Source: Halorarius litoreus | Lineage (GTDB): Archaea > Halobacteriota > Halobacteria > Halobacteriales > Haloarculaceae | Direction: 5' to 3' | Assembly (NCBI RefSeq): GCF_024362405.1 | Contig: NZ_CP101454.1 | Span: forward strand, 2,356,001-2,420,000 | Length of the DNA stretch: 64,000 bases | Program-made: the position numbers and the translations under genes | The notes under the pieces: model-generated | What the model was told of the DNA's origin: nothing | The model's database searches: none | The model's input: only the letters and a program-made list of their open reading frames with translations | Shown: one piece after another, positions 42,727-51,790 of the stretch | Position numbering within the stretch: position 1 is the first letter of the stretch | How the letters are laid out: every line of letters begins with the position of its first letter

Positions 42727-43671
42727 ATGAACCGCGGGAGGGGGCTCCGACTCCTGATGCTCCTCACCGGCATCGGGATGCTCGTGTTCTACGCGCTGGC
42801 CGCGTCTCTCGCGTACGGGGCGCTGCTGTACCTCTGGCAGCAGCGCCCCGACCCGGCCATGACGGCGGTGATCGTGGTGGCGGTGGCGCTGACGTTCGGC
42901 TACACCTCGCACCAGTTCGGCAGAGCGCGCATCCTCGGCGCGCTCGATGCGCAGGTGATCGACGAGCGGCGCGCCCCCGCGTTCTATCGGCGGGTGGACG
43001 AACTCGCCGCCGAGATCGGCGTCGACCGCCCCCGGATGCTCGTCGCCCGGATGGAGATGCCGAACGCGCTGGCGCTCGGCGGCCCCAGCGACGGCGACGT
43101 GGTGCTCGACGCGCAGCTGTTTCGACTGCTCGACGCCCGAGAGCTGGAGGCCATCATCGCGCACGAACTCGCACACCTCCAGCGCCGCGACGGGCTCGTG
43201 CAGACGCTCGGCTACAGCCTCGTCCAGACGGTGACGGGGCTGCTGTTGCTCGTGTTGCTCCCGCTCACCCTGCTCGTCGCGGGCTCCGTCCGGGCCGTCG
43301 GCTACATGCGTGGCGACTCCATCGCCCGCATTCGCGAGACGACGACTCGCGCACGCCGGACGGTCACCAGCCTCTCTGTCGTCCTCCTGTTCGTGTTCAC
43401 GGTCGCGCTCCGGGCACACTCCCGGCGTCGCGAACTCGCCGCCGACGACCGCGCGGTCGCGGTGACGGGCCGACCGCGGGCGCTCGCCAACGCGCTCCGA
43501 AAGATCGACCGCGCGGCAGCCCCGACTGGACCGCTCGCGTCACTGTACATCCACGGGGACGAGCAGGGGACGCTGACGCGGTTGCTGGCGACGCACCCGT
43601 CGATGGACGAACGGGTCGCCCGGCTCGAGGCACGAGCCGACGAACAGTGTGTCAGGATTCCGATTCGGTGA
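42727..43671 (+). CDS. HtpX-like M48 membrane metalloprotease
   Basis: A 314-residue protein. Two N-terminal hydrophobic helices precede the M48 domain with ALGGPSDGDVVLDAQLFRLL and the zinc motif HELAHLQ (about residues 151-157). Two further hydrophobic segments follow, then the third ligand region RRRELAADDRAV. Such proteases remove misfolded membrane proteins. Its 3' end overlaps the convergent HAD gene by 20 bases. Confidence 0.88.
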   Translation: MNRGRGLRLLMLLTGIGMLVFYALAASLAYGALLYLWQQRPDPAMTAVIVVAVALTFGYTSHQFGRARILGALDAQVIDERRAPAFYRRVDELAAEIGVDRPRMLVARMEMPNALALGGPSDGDVVLDAQLFRLLDARELEAIIAHELAHLQRRDGLVQTLGYSLVQTVTGLLLLVLLPLTLLVAGSVRAVGYMRGDSIARIRETTTRARRTVTSLSVVLLFVFTVALRAHSRRRELAADDRAVAVTGRPRALANALRKIDRAAAPTGPLASLYIHGDEQGTLTRLLATHPSMDERVARLEARADEQCVRIPIR

Positions 43672-44332
43672 GCCACGGCGGCCGCCGGAGCTCCCGCATC
43701 GACCCGAGCGTGTAGTGGGGCACGGGGTCGGGCGCCGTGCCCTGGTCGAGCCACACCGACCCGACGCCGGCGTTGTGTGCGCCCGCCACGTCCGAGGACA
43801 GCGAGTTGCCGACGTGGACGGCGCGCTCGGGCGACACGTCGAGCACAGAGAGCGCCCGCTCGAAAGGTTCGGGGTCGGGTTTCGCCGCGGTGTCGTAGCC
43901 GGCGTGGACCACGACCTCGAACGCGTCGGCGAGCCCGAGCCCCTCGAGCTTCTGTGACTGCATACCGGGGTCGCCGTTGGTGACGACGCCGACGGCGTGG
44001 TCCTCGCCGAGCGACTCGACGGCCTCCAGCGCGCCCGGCAGGGGCTCTACGTCGCGGTGGTCGCGCTCGGCGGCGAAGGCGTCCGCGACGGCGTAGCCCA
44101 CGTCCCGCTCGAACCCCGATTCCTCGGCGATGGCGGCGAAACACTCACGACGGAGGTCGGCGACGCCGTCGGTCTCGGGCATGAACTCCGAGTACCGGCG
44201 GTGGTACGCCTCGACCGAGAAGAACGGCTCCACGCCCACGTCGTCGAACGCCAGCGAGAGCAGTTCGGCGGCGGAGCGCCGATAGCGACAGAGCGTGTCG
44301 TCAACGTCGAAGAGAACCGCGTCGATAGGCAC
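43652..44332 (-). CDS. HAD-superfamily hydrolase
   Basis: A 226-residue HAD protein: motif I DVDDT (about residues 8-12), motif II VVTNGD, motif III lysine in AAKPDPEPF and motif IV GNSLSSDVAGAHNAG. It is similar in plan to the HAD gene at 35654-36310 but clearly divergent. A GTG at 44332 gives MPIDAVLFDVDDT; a TTG further out is possible. The substrate is unknown. Confidence 0.85.
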   Translation of the reverse strand: MPIDAVLFDVDDTLCRYRRSAAELLSLAFDDVGVEPFFSVEAYHRRYSEFMPETDGVADLRRECFAAIAEESGFERDVGYAVADAFAAERDHRDVEPLPGALEAVESLGEDHAVGVVTNGDPGMQSQKLEGLGLADAFEVVVHAGYDTAAKPDPEPFERALSVLDVSPERAVHVGNSLSSDVAGAHNAGVGSVWLDQGTAPDPVPHYTLGSMRELRRPPWLTESES

Positions 44333-44355
44333 AGTCGAAGTTGGCAACGCGGAGA

Positions 44356-44841
44356 CTAAACGCTAACGTACCCGTTCGGCCGCTCTGCGGCCAGCCCGAA
44401 CAGGGCAGCCCACGCGAGGATGCGCGCCGTGCGCTCGGTCCAGGTCTCGGTCCAGTCGGTGCTGCGTTGGCGCTCCCACGCGGGCACCCGGTCGCGCAGC
44501 CGGTCGAACACGGCGTCGGGGGCGAGCGGGTCGTCCGCGTCGGCGAGGACGGCGAGCGCCTCGTCGGCCGCGTAGACGTGTTCTGTGAACCGCGTGGCGA
44601 GCGCGTCGGGGTCGAACGCACCGCGGACGCGGCTGTACCCTCGGGGCCCCTCCTCCGCGAGTCCGAGCGCCCGGCAGAACGTCAGCCACTCCTTCGCCTC
44701 GTCCTGTGCCGGGACCGCCGCGTCCTGCATCAGGCGGGCACAGCAGGACTCCTCGGCGTCGGGGACGATGGGGACTCCCTTCCAGACTGCTTCGAGCCGG
44801 TCGAGCGAGTCGGGCGCGGGTGGGACGACCTTGAACTTCAC
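44356..44841 (-). CDS. Conserved haloarchaeal protein, coupled to mch
   Basis: A 161-residue protein of mixed helices starting MKFKVVPPAPDSLDRLEAVWKGVPIVPDAEESCCARLM, with a tryptophan-rich C-terminal half (DWTETWTERTARILAWAALFGLAAE). No known domain is recognised. Its ATG overlaps the mch stop codon by four bases, so it is made from the same transcript; a role linked to C1 or pterin metabolism is only an inference from this coupling. Confidence 0.65.
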   Translation of the reverse strand: MKFKVVPPAPDSLDRLEAVWKGVPIVPDAEESCCARLMQDAAVPAQDEAKEWLTFCRALGLAEEGPRGYSRVRGAFDPDALATRFTEHVYAADEALAVLADADDPLAPDAVFDRLRDRVPAWERQRSTDWTETWTERTARILAWAALFGLAAERPNGYVSV

Positions 44842-45770
44842 AGTCCGAACGACGTCGCCACGAGTTCCTCGTCGGTCTCACCCAGCGCGTACGTGGGGCC
44901 GCCGAGCACGTCGACGGTCACCTGCGCGGGGGCGAACACCTCGGTCGGCACCTCGTAGAAGTCCCACTCGACGTCGTCGAAGATCTGCTCGAACGGGACG
45001 CCGTAGTCGTCACGAGCCGTGGAGGGTAGCTCGTCGAACCGGTCGAAGTCCGTCTCGACGGTGAGGTGGACCTGTCCACCGTAGGCGAGCGCGTCGTTCG
45101 TCCGCGCGACGGCGGTCTCGTAGTCGCCCGCGACGGGCGCGATCGGTGCGGTCGCGTGTGCGGTGAGGATGTCGAGCGGGTCGTATCCCAACTCGGCGAG
45201 CCGGAAGGCGGCCATCTCCGCCGCCCGCGAGGCGAGGACGACGCTTCCGGCGATGGAGTCGGTGCGGAACGTGGGGAGGAAGACGGAGCCGGGGTCGACG
45301 GCACACATGTCCGCGACCTGCTCGGCGACCGACTCGTCGGGGAGGTCGTCGGACTCCACGCAGAGCGTGGCGAACTCGAAGGCGTCGGCGTAGCCCGTCT
45401 GCCGGAACTCGTCCTCCTCGGCGACGAGCGCGCGCGCCGGCCCCGAACCCAGTCCCTCGAACGATTCGGTCGACAGCTCCCAGCCGGCTTTCTGCGAGCA
45501 GAGCAGCGCGAGCGCCGGGTGGTCGGTGTGGAGCTTCGCGTGCGGGAGGGTCGCCCCCCCGAGCTCGCCGGACTCGGTCTGGATGGTCGCGAGCCCACCG
45601 GTCTGAATCTCTGCGAGCAACAGGCCGGCTTCGTAGCCGCCGAACGTCTCGACGCCGAAGTCGAGGACGGTCGCCCCGTTGTCGAGTTCGAACGTCTCGA
45701 TGGCGAGTTCGTCGGCGAAGTCGATAGCCTCGTCGACGAGTTCCAGTGCCATCCGGTTGAGACTCTCCAT
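44838..45770 (-). CDS. mch: Methenyltetrahydromethanopterin cyclohydrolase
   Basis: A 310-residue enzyme that reversibly hydrolyses methenyl-tetrahydromethanopterin (or the equivalent C1 carrier). It opens MESLNRMALELVDEAIDFADEL and shows FGVETFGGYEAGLLLAEI, a central region with GSVFLPTFRTDSIAGSVV and the HATAPIAPVAGD motif. Non-methanogenic haloarchaea use Mch in C1-unit conversion. It is the upstream gene of a two-gene operon. Confidence 0.94.
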   Translation of the reverse strand: MESLNRMALELVDEAIDFADELAIETFELDNGATVLDFGVETFGGYEAGLLLAEIQTGGLATIQTESGELGGATLPHAKLHTDHPALALLCSQKAGWELSTESFEGLGSGPARALVAEEDEFRQTGYADAFEFATLCVESDDLPDESVAEQVADMCAVDPGSVFLPTFRTDSIAGSVVLASRAAEMAAFRLAELGYDPLDILTAHATAPIAPVAGDYETAVARTNDALAYGGQVHLTVETDFDRFDELPSTARDDYGVPFEQIFDDVEWDFYEVPTEVFAPAQVTVDVLGGPTYALGETDEELVATSFGL

Positions 45771-45809
45771 ACGCCCGCTTACCCGCCACCGTGCAAAAGG
45801 GTTCGTGGG

Positions 45810-46352
45810 TTACGTCGCGTCGCGTCCGTCGAGTTCGTGACTCGTACTGCTCCCGACGTAGTCGGTGACGAGCGCCGCGACCGGGTCGAGGTTCCGGTAG
45901 ACGAGCACCCCGACGATGGCGAGCAGGCCGAGTGCGACCACGGAGTAGCCGAGGTCGAACAGCCACACGACGTCGGCCCCCGCGAGGAACGGGACGACCG
46001 CGCGCGCGAGCGGCTCGTACACCGCGATAAACGCGAGGAACACGACGAGGTACTTCGCGACGGCCGCGACCTCACCGACGACTCGCTCAGGGCCGTCGAG
46101 CCGTTCGGCGACGACCGCCTCGAACTCGTCTGCGACCGCGACGAACAGCCCGAGCACCACGACCGAGAACACGCCGAGGATGGCGGTCTCGATGCTGATG
46201 GGTGTCCCGGGGAGCGGTCGCGAGAGCGGCGGCACCAGACTGAGCAACGAGCCCAGCACCACGAGCACGATGGCTCCGAGGGTTAGCTTCACGACCGACT
46301 GGAGTCGGGTCGGTTCACCCGCGTCTACTGCGTCGTAGTTGCTGTCGCTCAT
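45810..46352 (-). CDS. Membrane protein with four predicted helices, function unknown
   Basis: A 180-residue protein with a soluble acidic N-terminus and hydrophobic segments at about 22-43, 57-77, 98-120 and 125-150. It has no recognised motif, though the pattern LDGPERVVGEVAAVAKYLVVFLAFIAVYEPL is well conserved in style with haloarchaeal membrane proteins. It stands alone on the minus strand between mch and the thiamine-binding gene. Confidence 0.65.
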   Translation of the reverse strand: MSDSNYDAVDAGEPTRLQSVVKLTLGAIVLVVLGSLLSLVPPLSRPLPGTPISIETAILGVFSVVVLGLFVAVADEFEAVVAERLDGPERVVGEVAAVAKYLVVFLAFIAVYEPLARAVVPFLAGADVVWLFDLGYSVVALGLLAIVGVLVYRNLDPVAALVTDYVGSSTSHELDGRDAT

Positions 46353-46405
46353 ACCTCGCGGTCACTCGGCATTGATAATGGGTTTGTTGGCCGCCGTGTT
46401 GGCTG

Positions 46406-46717
46406 TTAGCGTTCCTTCCGGGCCTCGCGACCGAGTTCGCGCTCAACCGACTCGACCTTCTCCTTCGCCTCGTACGTGTGGGTCCGTTTGTCGTCGATCT
46501 TGAGGAACGTGGAGACGCGGTCGCCGTCGACGGCCTTGTGCGCCGCCGTTGCCGCGGCCATCAGCTCGTCGATGGAGTCGGCCTCGATGATCGTCCCCAT
46601 GGGGTTGGTCTCGTAGGCCACGTCGAACTCGTCGAGTGCTGCCACCGCTTTCGCCACCTCGCTCGCCATGCTGCCCTCGATGACGGGGGCGACCGACAGG
46701 AGTGCCACGACTGTCAT
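46406..46717 (-). CDS. Thiamine-binding MTH1187-family protein
   Basis: A 103-residue single-domain protein: MTVVALLSVAPVIEG start, the YETNPMGTIIEAD segment and KIDDKRTHTYEAKEKVESVERELG end. These match the MTH1187/YkoF-like thiamine-binding fold, which forms tetramers. It probably binds thiamine or a related hydroxymethylpyrimidine in the cytoplasm. The ATG at 46717 gives the standard start. It is divergent from the alpha/beta hydrolase gene. Confidence 0.85.
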   Translation of the reverse strand: MTVVALLSVAPVIEGSMASEVAKAVAALDEFDVAYETNPMGTIIEADSIDELMAAATAAHKAVDGDRVSTFLKIDDKRTHTYEAKEKVESVERELGREARKER

Positions 46718-46768
46718 GGCCGTTGTTCGAGTCCCCACGGCTATAATCCCCGTCCCCGAAGCCGACGT

Positions 46769-47605
46769 ATGGAAGTCGAGGCGAACGGCCTGACGTTCGA
46801 GTGTCGCGAGTGGGGCAGCGGCGAGACGGTGCTGTGCATGCACGGCTTCCCGGACGACCCGGGGACGTTCGAGGTGCTGGCCGACCGGCTCGACGGCTAC
46901 CATCTCGTGGCTCCCTACTCACGGGGGTATGGCCCGACCGACGCCCCGGAGGACGGCGATTTCTCGCCGCGCGCGCTCGGCTCGGACATCGTCGCGCTGG
47001 GTGACGCACTCGACGCGCGCTACCTCGTGGGGCACGACTGGGGGGCCGTCGGCACGTACGGCGCGCTCGCACAGGACCACCCCTTCGAGCGCGCGGTGAC
47101 GATGGCCGTTCCGCCCAGATTCGACGCCCTGCTGTTCGCCTACCCGACGCAGTTTCTCCGCTCGTGGTACATCTGGCTGTTCCAGTTCCCGGGGGTTGCG
47201 GAGCGACTCCTCCGGCGCAACGACTTCGCGTTCATCGAACTCACCTGGGGGGTGTTCGCGCCGGGGTGGGACTACCCCGACCATCGCATCGAGAGCGTCA
47301 AGGAGACGTTCCGGACGGGTGAGACCGTCGAGCACGCGCTGCAGTACTACCGCGACATGACGAACGAGACCATCCACGCGCTCGCCCGTCGCGGCATCCG
47401 GTCACCCGACGAGGGGCAGCCGTTCGACACGCCCACGCTCGTCATGGGCGGGGAGCGCGACGGCTGTATGGAGCCGAAGATGCTCGACCACGTGGGCGCG
47501 GCGTTCGAGGAGTCACGGGTGCTCCGACTGCGCGACACGGGTCACTTCATGCACTGGGAGCGCCCCGACGTGGTAGCCGACGAAGTCGCCGACTGGCTCG
47601 CGTAG
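46769..47605 (+). CDS. Alpha/beta hydrolase, epoxide-hydrolase-like
   Basis: A 278-residue alpha/beta hydrolase. The oxyanion-side motif MHGFPDDP lies near residues 29-36. The nucleophile elbow is GHDWGA (about 92-97), with Asp as nucleophile, as in epoxide hydrolases and haloalkane dehalogenases. A cap with the FPGVAERLLRRNDFAF helices follows, and the catalytic histidine is in DTGHFMHWE. An acidic residue near GGERDG completes the triad. The substrate is unknown. Confidence 0.87.
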   Translation: MEVEANGLTFECREWGSGETVLCMHGFPDDPGTFEVLADRLDGYHLVAPYSRGYGPTDAPEDGDFSPRALGSDIVALGDALDARYLVGHDWGAVGTYGALAQDHPFERAVTMAVPPRFDALLFAYPTQFLRSWYIWLFQFPGVAERLLRRNDFAFIELTWGVFAPGWDYPDHRIESVKETFRTGETVEHALQYYRDMTNETIHALARRGIRSPDEGQPFDTPTLVMGGERDGCMEPKMLDHVGAAFEESRVLRLRDTGHFMHWERPDVVADEVADWLA

Positions 47606-47643
47606 GGCCGGAGTATTTCCCCGGGGGTGACGTATCTCGGGGC

Positions 47644-48738
47644 ATGAGTCTGTCCACGTCGCGAGCGCGCCGATACGGCGCACGGGGGAAGGAGGTCGTC
47701 TCGGCCATCGTCACCGAGGTTCGCGCCGAGAATATCACGTTCATGGCCGGCAGCATCGCCTACCACGCGTTCGTCTCGCTGTTGCCGTTCCTCCTGCTCG
47801 CGCTGTTCCTGTTGACGCGACTGGGCGGTGACGAACTCGCCTCACAGGTCATCGAGGCGCTCGTCGCCAACATCACGCCCACGGCGGGGGGCGCGAACGA
47901 CTCGGCCCGCTCTATCGCGGAGGTGCTGGTGGTCGCCGCGCGCAACGCGACCGAGAGCGCGGGGCTCTCGGTGCTGTCGGCGGCGGCGCTCGTCTGGGGG
48001 ACGCTCCGCATTTTCCGGGGGCTCGACCAGGCGTTCTCCGACATCTACGAGTCCGAGTCGCAGAACTCGTTCGTCGACCAGGTGGTCGATGGTGTCATCG
48101 TGTTCGGCGCCATCGGCATCGCGCTGTTCGCGGTGACGCTCGCCGACGCGTTCGTCGGCCTCCCGTCGTTCGGTCTCGGAGACATCGTCGTCCGGCCGCT
48201 CCTCTCGATTCTGAGCATCGGCATCGCCCTGCTCCCGATGTACTACGTCTTCCCCGACGAGGACGTCTCCGTCCGGGAGATCCTCCCCGGCGCACTCGTC
48301 GCGGGGACGGGCTGGACCGTGCTCAGCTACGGCTTCCAGCTCTACGCGCTCGTCTCCGACAAGTCCGCGTACGGCATCGTCGGCGTCATCATCCTCCTCA
48401 TCACGTGGCTCTACTTCGGTGGGCTCATCCTCCTCCTGGGCGCGGCCGTTAACGCCGTCCTCTCCGGGCGCACCGAGGACGTGGCCGACATCGCGTGGGG
48501 AGAGTCCGTCGGTACGGACGCGAGCCACAACGACGCCGCGTTCGTCGCGCCGTTGCGCGAACTCGACGGCGTGTTCGACGACGTTCACGAGGTGCGCGTC
48601 GAGAGCGGCGACACGGTCGTGTTGCTCCCCCCGCCGGACGAGGCCACCGTCCGCGTCTCGACGGTCGAACGCCCGGCGATTCTGGGCGGGGACCGCGAGT
48701 CGGGCGAGCTCGTGTTGAAGTGGGACTCCCGGACGTAA
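47644..48738 (+). CDS. YihY/BrkB-family membrane protein
   Basis: A 364-residue protein with six hydrophobic helices in residues 35-285: AGSIAYHAFVSLLPFLLLALFL, FRGLDQAFSDIYE, TLADAFVG, then LPGALVAGTGWTVLSYGFQLYA. The family was long mistaken for RNase BN. A soluble acidic C-terminal domain of about 80 residues follows. The function is uncertain; a transport or envelope role is suggested by the family. Confidence 0.9.
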   Translation: MSLSTSRARRYGARGKEVVSAIVTEVRAENITFMAGSIAYHAFVSLLPFLLLALFLLTRLGGDELASQVIEALVANITPTAGGANDSARSIAEVLVVAARNATESAGLSVLSAAALVWGTLRIFRGLDQAFSDIYESESQNSFVDQVVDGVIVFGAIGIALFAVTLADAFVGLPSFGLGDIVVRPLLSILSIGIALLPMYYVFPDEDVSVREILPGALVAGTGWTVLSYGFQLYALVSDKSAYGIVGVIILLITWLYFGGLILLLGAAVNAVLSGRTEDVADIAWGESVGTDASHNDAAFVAPLRELDGVFDDVHEVRVESGDTVVLLPPPDEATVRVSTVERPAILGGDRESGELVLKWDSRT

Positions 48739-49488
48739 TCAGGCGGCACCCCACCGCAGGTACACCATCAGGGCGATGATGACGAGCTGGAACAGTCCCT
48801 GAACGCCGGCGAGCCGTGCGTTTCGCAGGCCGATGCGGCTGATGACTTCGGAGTCAGGTGACGCCGACACCATCTCGAGATACATCTTCACCTCGCCGGG
48901 CAGCAGCACCCCGAAGCCGACGACGGTGAGCACGACCATCACGCCGAGCGTGACGGCGATGAGCGGGTCGGTCATCGCGAACGCCGGGAGGGTGGTGGCG
49001 AGGTACGCGAGGCTCCCGACGAGCGCGAGGCCGAAGACGGCCTGCCAGCGGCGGTCGCCGAACGCGTCGAACTGCCAGCCGATCGAGAGCAGAGCCGGCA
49101 GGAGGCTCGCGGCCGTGAACAGCGCGAGCCACGGGTCTGCGTTCGGGAAGTAGCCGAGTCGGAGCGCGAGCGTGATGCCCCCGAAGATGGTGACGAGCGC
49201 GAGCGCTGGCATCACGAACGTCATCTTGGGTGTGAACCGCTGGAAGAGGCTCGCGCGCTCGTCGACCGCGAGCCCCCCGATGACTGGGCCGAGGACGGCG
49301 GCCATGAACAGGTCGATGCCCGTCCACAGGACGCCGGCCATCACGTGCGCGTAGGTGTGTTGCTGGACTGTACCGAACAGGACTGCCCCAGCGAGGAGCG
49401 TAATTGGAACGACGACGGCACCGGTCGCGAACGCCGGGTTCGCCCGGCTCGCCATCCCCTGTACCGTCCCCCGAATCGTCGTCGACAT
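48739..49488 (-). CDS. Eight-helix membrane protein (CopD-like), function unknown
   Basis: A 249-residue protein with about seven to eight hydrophobic segments beginning near residue 17. Conserved-looking features are HTYAHVMAGVLWTGIDLFMAAVLGPVIGGL (a histidine-bearing helix pair) and FQRFTPKMTFVMPAL. Histidines in the first helices resemble cytochrome/copper-type membrane proteins, so a haem or copper role is possible but unproven. The ATG at 49488 is preferred over one nine codons upstream. It is convergent with the YihY gene, adjoining it directly. Confidence 0.65.
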   Translation of the reverse strand: MSTTIRGTVQGMASRANPAFATGAVVVPITLLAGAVLFGTVQQHTYAHVMAGVLWTGIDLFMAAVLGPVIGGLAVDERASLFQRFTPKMTFVMPALALVTIFGGITLALRLGYFPNADPWLALFTAASLLPALLSIGWQFDAFGDRRWQAVFGLALVGSLAYLATTLPAFAMTDPLIAVTLGVMVVLTVVGFGVLLPGEVKMYLEMVSASPDSEVISRIGLRNARLAGVQGLFQLVIIALMVYLRWGAA

Positions 49489-49533
49489 CGTCCGATGATG
49501 TGCAGGCGCTGACAAAAATCTACTCCTGGCCGG

Positions 49534-49722
49534 TCACCGGTCGAACACCGAGATGAACGCGCCCGAGGCGAGCACGAACCACGCCATCCACACGCTGAAC
49601 ACGACGAGCCACGCCGTGTACTGGACGAGTGGCGTCGGCACCAGCACGTACGCGACGAACAGACACAGCAGCACGACTCCGGCCGCGGCGTAGTCGCGGG
49701 CTTCGAGGCGTGGGAACGGCAT
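49534..49722 (-). CDS. Small two-helix membrane protein
   Basis: A 62-residue protein: MPFPRLEARDYAAAGVVLLC start, then two hydrophobic helices (about residues 12-30 and 36-56) ending at TGA. It is easily missed because its frame is open far upstream, antisense-like across the response-regulator gene. It has no recognised family. It lies 46 nt downstream of the start of the CopD-like gene on the same strand. Confidence 0.6.
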   Translation of the reverse strand: MPFPRLEARDYAAAGVVLLCLFVAYVLVPTPLVQYTAWLVVFSVWMAWFVLASGAFISVFDR

Positions 49723-49787
49723 CCTCGCGGGGGGTAGGGGCTGGTGGCTGATTATTGTTGGTGCCGGCGTCGCGCGCGCTCGACGAC

Positions 49788-50615
49788 TCAGTCGAGTTCG
49801 CCCGACGACGACTGGTCCTCCGGCTGGGGTGTGGTCGCGTTGTCGGTGGCTGCCGTCTCGTTGCCGTCGCCCGAGGTCACCTCGCGCAGTTCGGTGACGA
49901 CGACGGCGATCTCGCCAGCCGGCAGCTGTCCGAGAATCGTGGACTCGCGGAACCGCGAGTCGTCGGCCCGCTTGCCCACACTCTCGCCGGTCCACTCGCC
50001 GTCGGACTCGAGCGAGGGGAGGACCTCGGCCAGCAGGAACTCCGCTTCGGCTGGCGGGTGGAGCTGCTCCCAGCCTGTCCCGACGAGGTCGGTCTCGTCG
50101 TAGCCGTAGAGTTCGCGGAACGCCCGGTTGGCGTACTTGATCCGCCCGTCGGTGTCGAGGACGCAGATACCCTCCCGCGACTGTTCGAGGGCGCCCCGTA
50201 TCGCCTCGCGGTCCTGCTCGGCGCGATAGCGGTCGACGCTCCGGGCGATGCGGCTGCTCAAGAGGCTGTAGTGTTCGGGCCCTCGGCGCTTGCGGACGAA
50301 GTCGGTGAGTCCCGCGGCGATTCCCTCCCCGATGACTTCCGACCCCCGCTCGCCCGTGTAGAGGAGAAACGGGATGTCCGGCCGCCGCTCGCGAACCGCC
50401 ATGAGGAACTCCAGCCCGTTCCGGCCGGGCATCTTGTAGTCGCTCACCACACATTCGAACGGCGGGTCCGCGGTCTCGAGCAGCTCCAGCGCCTCCGTCA
50501 CGGTGGTCGCTTGCTCGAACTCCAGTGCGTCGTCTCCACGGGCCAGTTGCGCCTCGACGAGCTCGAGCAGCTCGGGCTGGTCGTCGAGGTGCAGGATCCG
50601 CCGAGGGCGTGCCAT
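49788..50615 (-). CDS. Orphan response regulator with PAS domain
   Basis: A 275-residue protein. A receiver domain (about 1-120) has the acidic pocket in ILHLDDQPE and the phospho-acceptor Asp in CVVSDYKMPGRNG, with the conserved Thr and Lys in LLYTGERG and FVRKRRG. A PAS domain follows (about 135-240: REGICVLDTDGRIKYANRAFRELYGYDETDLVG). No output DNA-binding or kinase domain and no sensor kinase gene are nearby, so it would relay signals by protein contact, as many haloarchaeal single-domain regulators do. Confidence 0.88.
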   Translation of the reverse strand: MARPRRILHLDDQPELLELVEAQLARGDDALEFEQATTVTEALELLETADPPFECVVSDYKMPGRNGLEFLMAVRERRPDIPFLLYTGERGSEVIGEGIAAGLTDFVRKRRGPEHYSLLSSRIARSVDRYRAEQDREAIRGALEQSREGICVLDTDGRIKYANRAFRELYGYDETDLVGTGWEQLHPPAEAEFLLAEVLPSLESDGEWTGESVGKRADDSRFRESTILGQLPAGEIAVVVTELREVTSGDGNETAATDNATTPQPEDQSSSGELD

Positions 50616-50690
50616 ATCGTCCCTCGTAGGCGGTGGGAATTGAAAACCGTCTCGCTAGCTGTTCGGAAGCGAGAACGACCCGCGCGCGAA

Positions 50691-51749
50691 TCACCGCAGC
50701 CGCCAGACGTAGCGGTTGGTCTCGGCACCCGTGCCGACCCGCCAGAGTGCAGCCGGTGGCGTCCACGTGAGGTACAGCGGCTCGCGGTCCGTCGGGACCT
50801 CGACCACCGTCGTCCCCGCGTTCGACTCACCGGCCGCGAGCGCGCGTGCCTCGTCGTAGTACGTCCCGCCAGCGATTTCGCCCGGGAACCAGCGGGTTGT
50901 CGTGAACTCCCTGCCCCGAGCGTCGGCCACCGCCAGTCCGCCGAAGCCGCCGATGGCGACCACGACGGCGTTCGGCCAGTCGGTCCCGTTCTCGACCGCG
51001 AGCCCGATAGCGAGGTGTTCGTGCCCCTCGCTCGGGTCCCAGTTCGGGAGGTCGACGGCCGCTTCGACCCGCCGGACGCGCACGAGAAGCCCCGCCGCGT
51101 CGACCGTGTCGCCCGGCTCGTGAACCGGCACCCGGAGCGATTGCTGGAGCCGTGTCGGCGCGGAGACCGACGAGTCGAGGTCGACCACGACCGGCGGCGG
51201 CGACTCGAACGCGTCGTCCGGGAGCGACCGCACCCGAACGCGCCCCCGGAGTTCGACCCCGATGGTCCGGACCGGGACCGCGTAGTGGAGGCGGACGGGG
51301 CGGCGCTCGCCGGGTGCGAACGCCAGCCCACCGAACGCCGGTGCCGTGAACGCGTCGAACGGCTCGACGGGGTCGTAGAAGCCGCCGCTCGCGGCCACGT
51401 CGAACCGGTCGACCACGAGCGCAGCGTAGCGGTCGCTGGCGTTCTTGAACGCCACGTCGAGGACGAGAAACTGGTTCTCGTGACCGGGGTCGACCTCCCG
51501 GCCGAGGATGACGGCGCGCTCGGTGCGCTCGACGCCCGTGACGGCCATCGCGAGCGGGCCGAGGTGGACGCGCGAGCCCACCGCCGCGATGCTCGTCGGG
51601 TCGACATCGGCGTCGGGCAACGGCACGGGCGTCACGGTGTCGGTGCCGCCACGGTTCGCCCCGCTCCCGAACGCGGAACACCCGGCTAGTCCCCCCGCGA
51701 GGGCCGTGGTTCCGACGAGGAACGCTCGCCGTGGGACCTGGCGGTCCAT
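50691..51749 (-). CDS. Tat lipoprotein with paired beta-sandwich domains
   Basis: A 352-residue exported protein. A twin-arginine signal (PRRAFLVG) ends in a lipobox Cys near residue 24 (LAGC), then comes a Thr/Asp-rich linker. Two similar all-beta units follow (about 60-190 and 200-340), each with an ENQFLVLDVAFKNASD / HEHLAIGLAVENGTDWPNAVVV type strand. This resembles the telokin-like DUF4352 group. A role in surface binding is inferred from the fold only. Confidence 0.75.
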   Translation of the reverse strand: MDRQVPRRAFLVGTTALAGGLAGCSAFGSGANRGGTDTVTPVPLPDADVDPTSIAAVGSRVHLGPLAMAVTGVERTERAVILGREVDPGHENQFLVLDVAFKNASDRYAALVVDRFDVAASGGFYDPVEPFDAFTAPAFGGLAFAPGERRPVRLHYAVPVRTIGVELRGRVRVRSLPDDAFESPPPVVVDLDSSVSAPTRLQQSLRVPVHEPGDTVDAAGLLVRVRRVEAAVDLPNWDPSEGHEHLAIGLAVENGTDWPNAVVVAIGGFGGLAVADARGREFTTTRWFPGEIAGGTYYDEARALAAGESNAGTTVVEVPTDREPLYLTWTPPAALWRVGTGAETNRYVWRLR

Positions 51750-51790
51750 TCGCTACACTACGCTGGAGCGGGAGTTAACCCTATGTGCCG

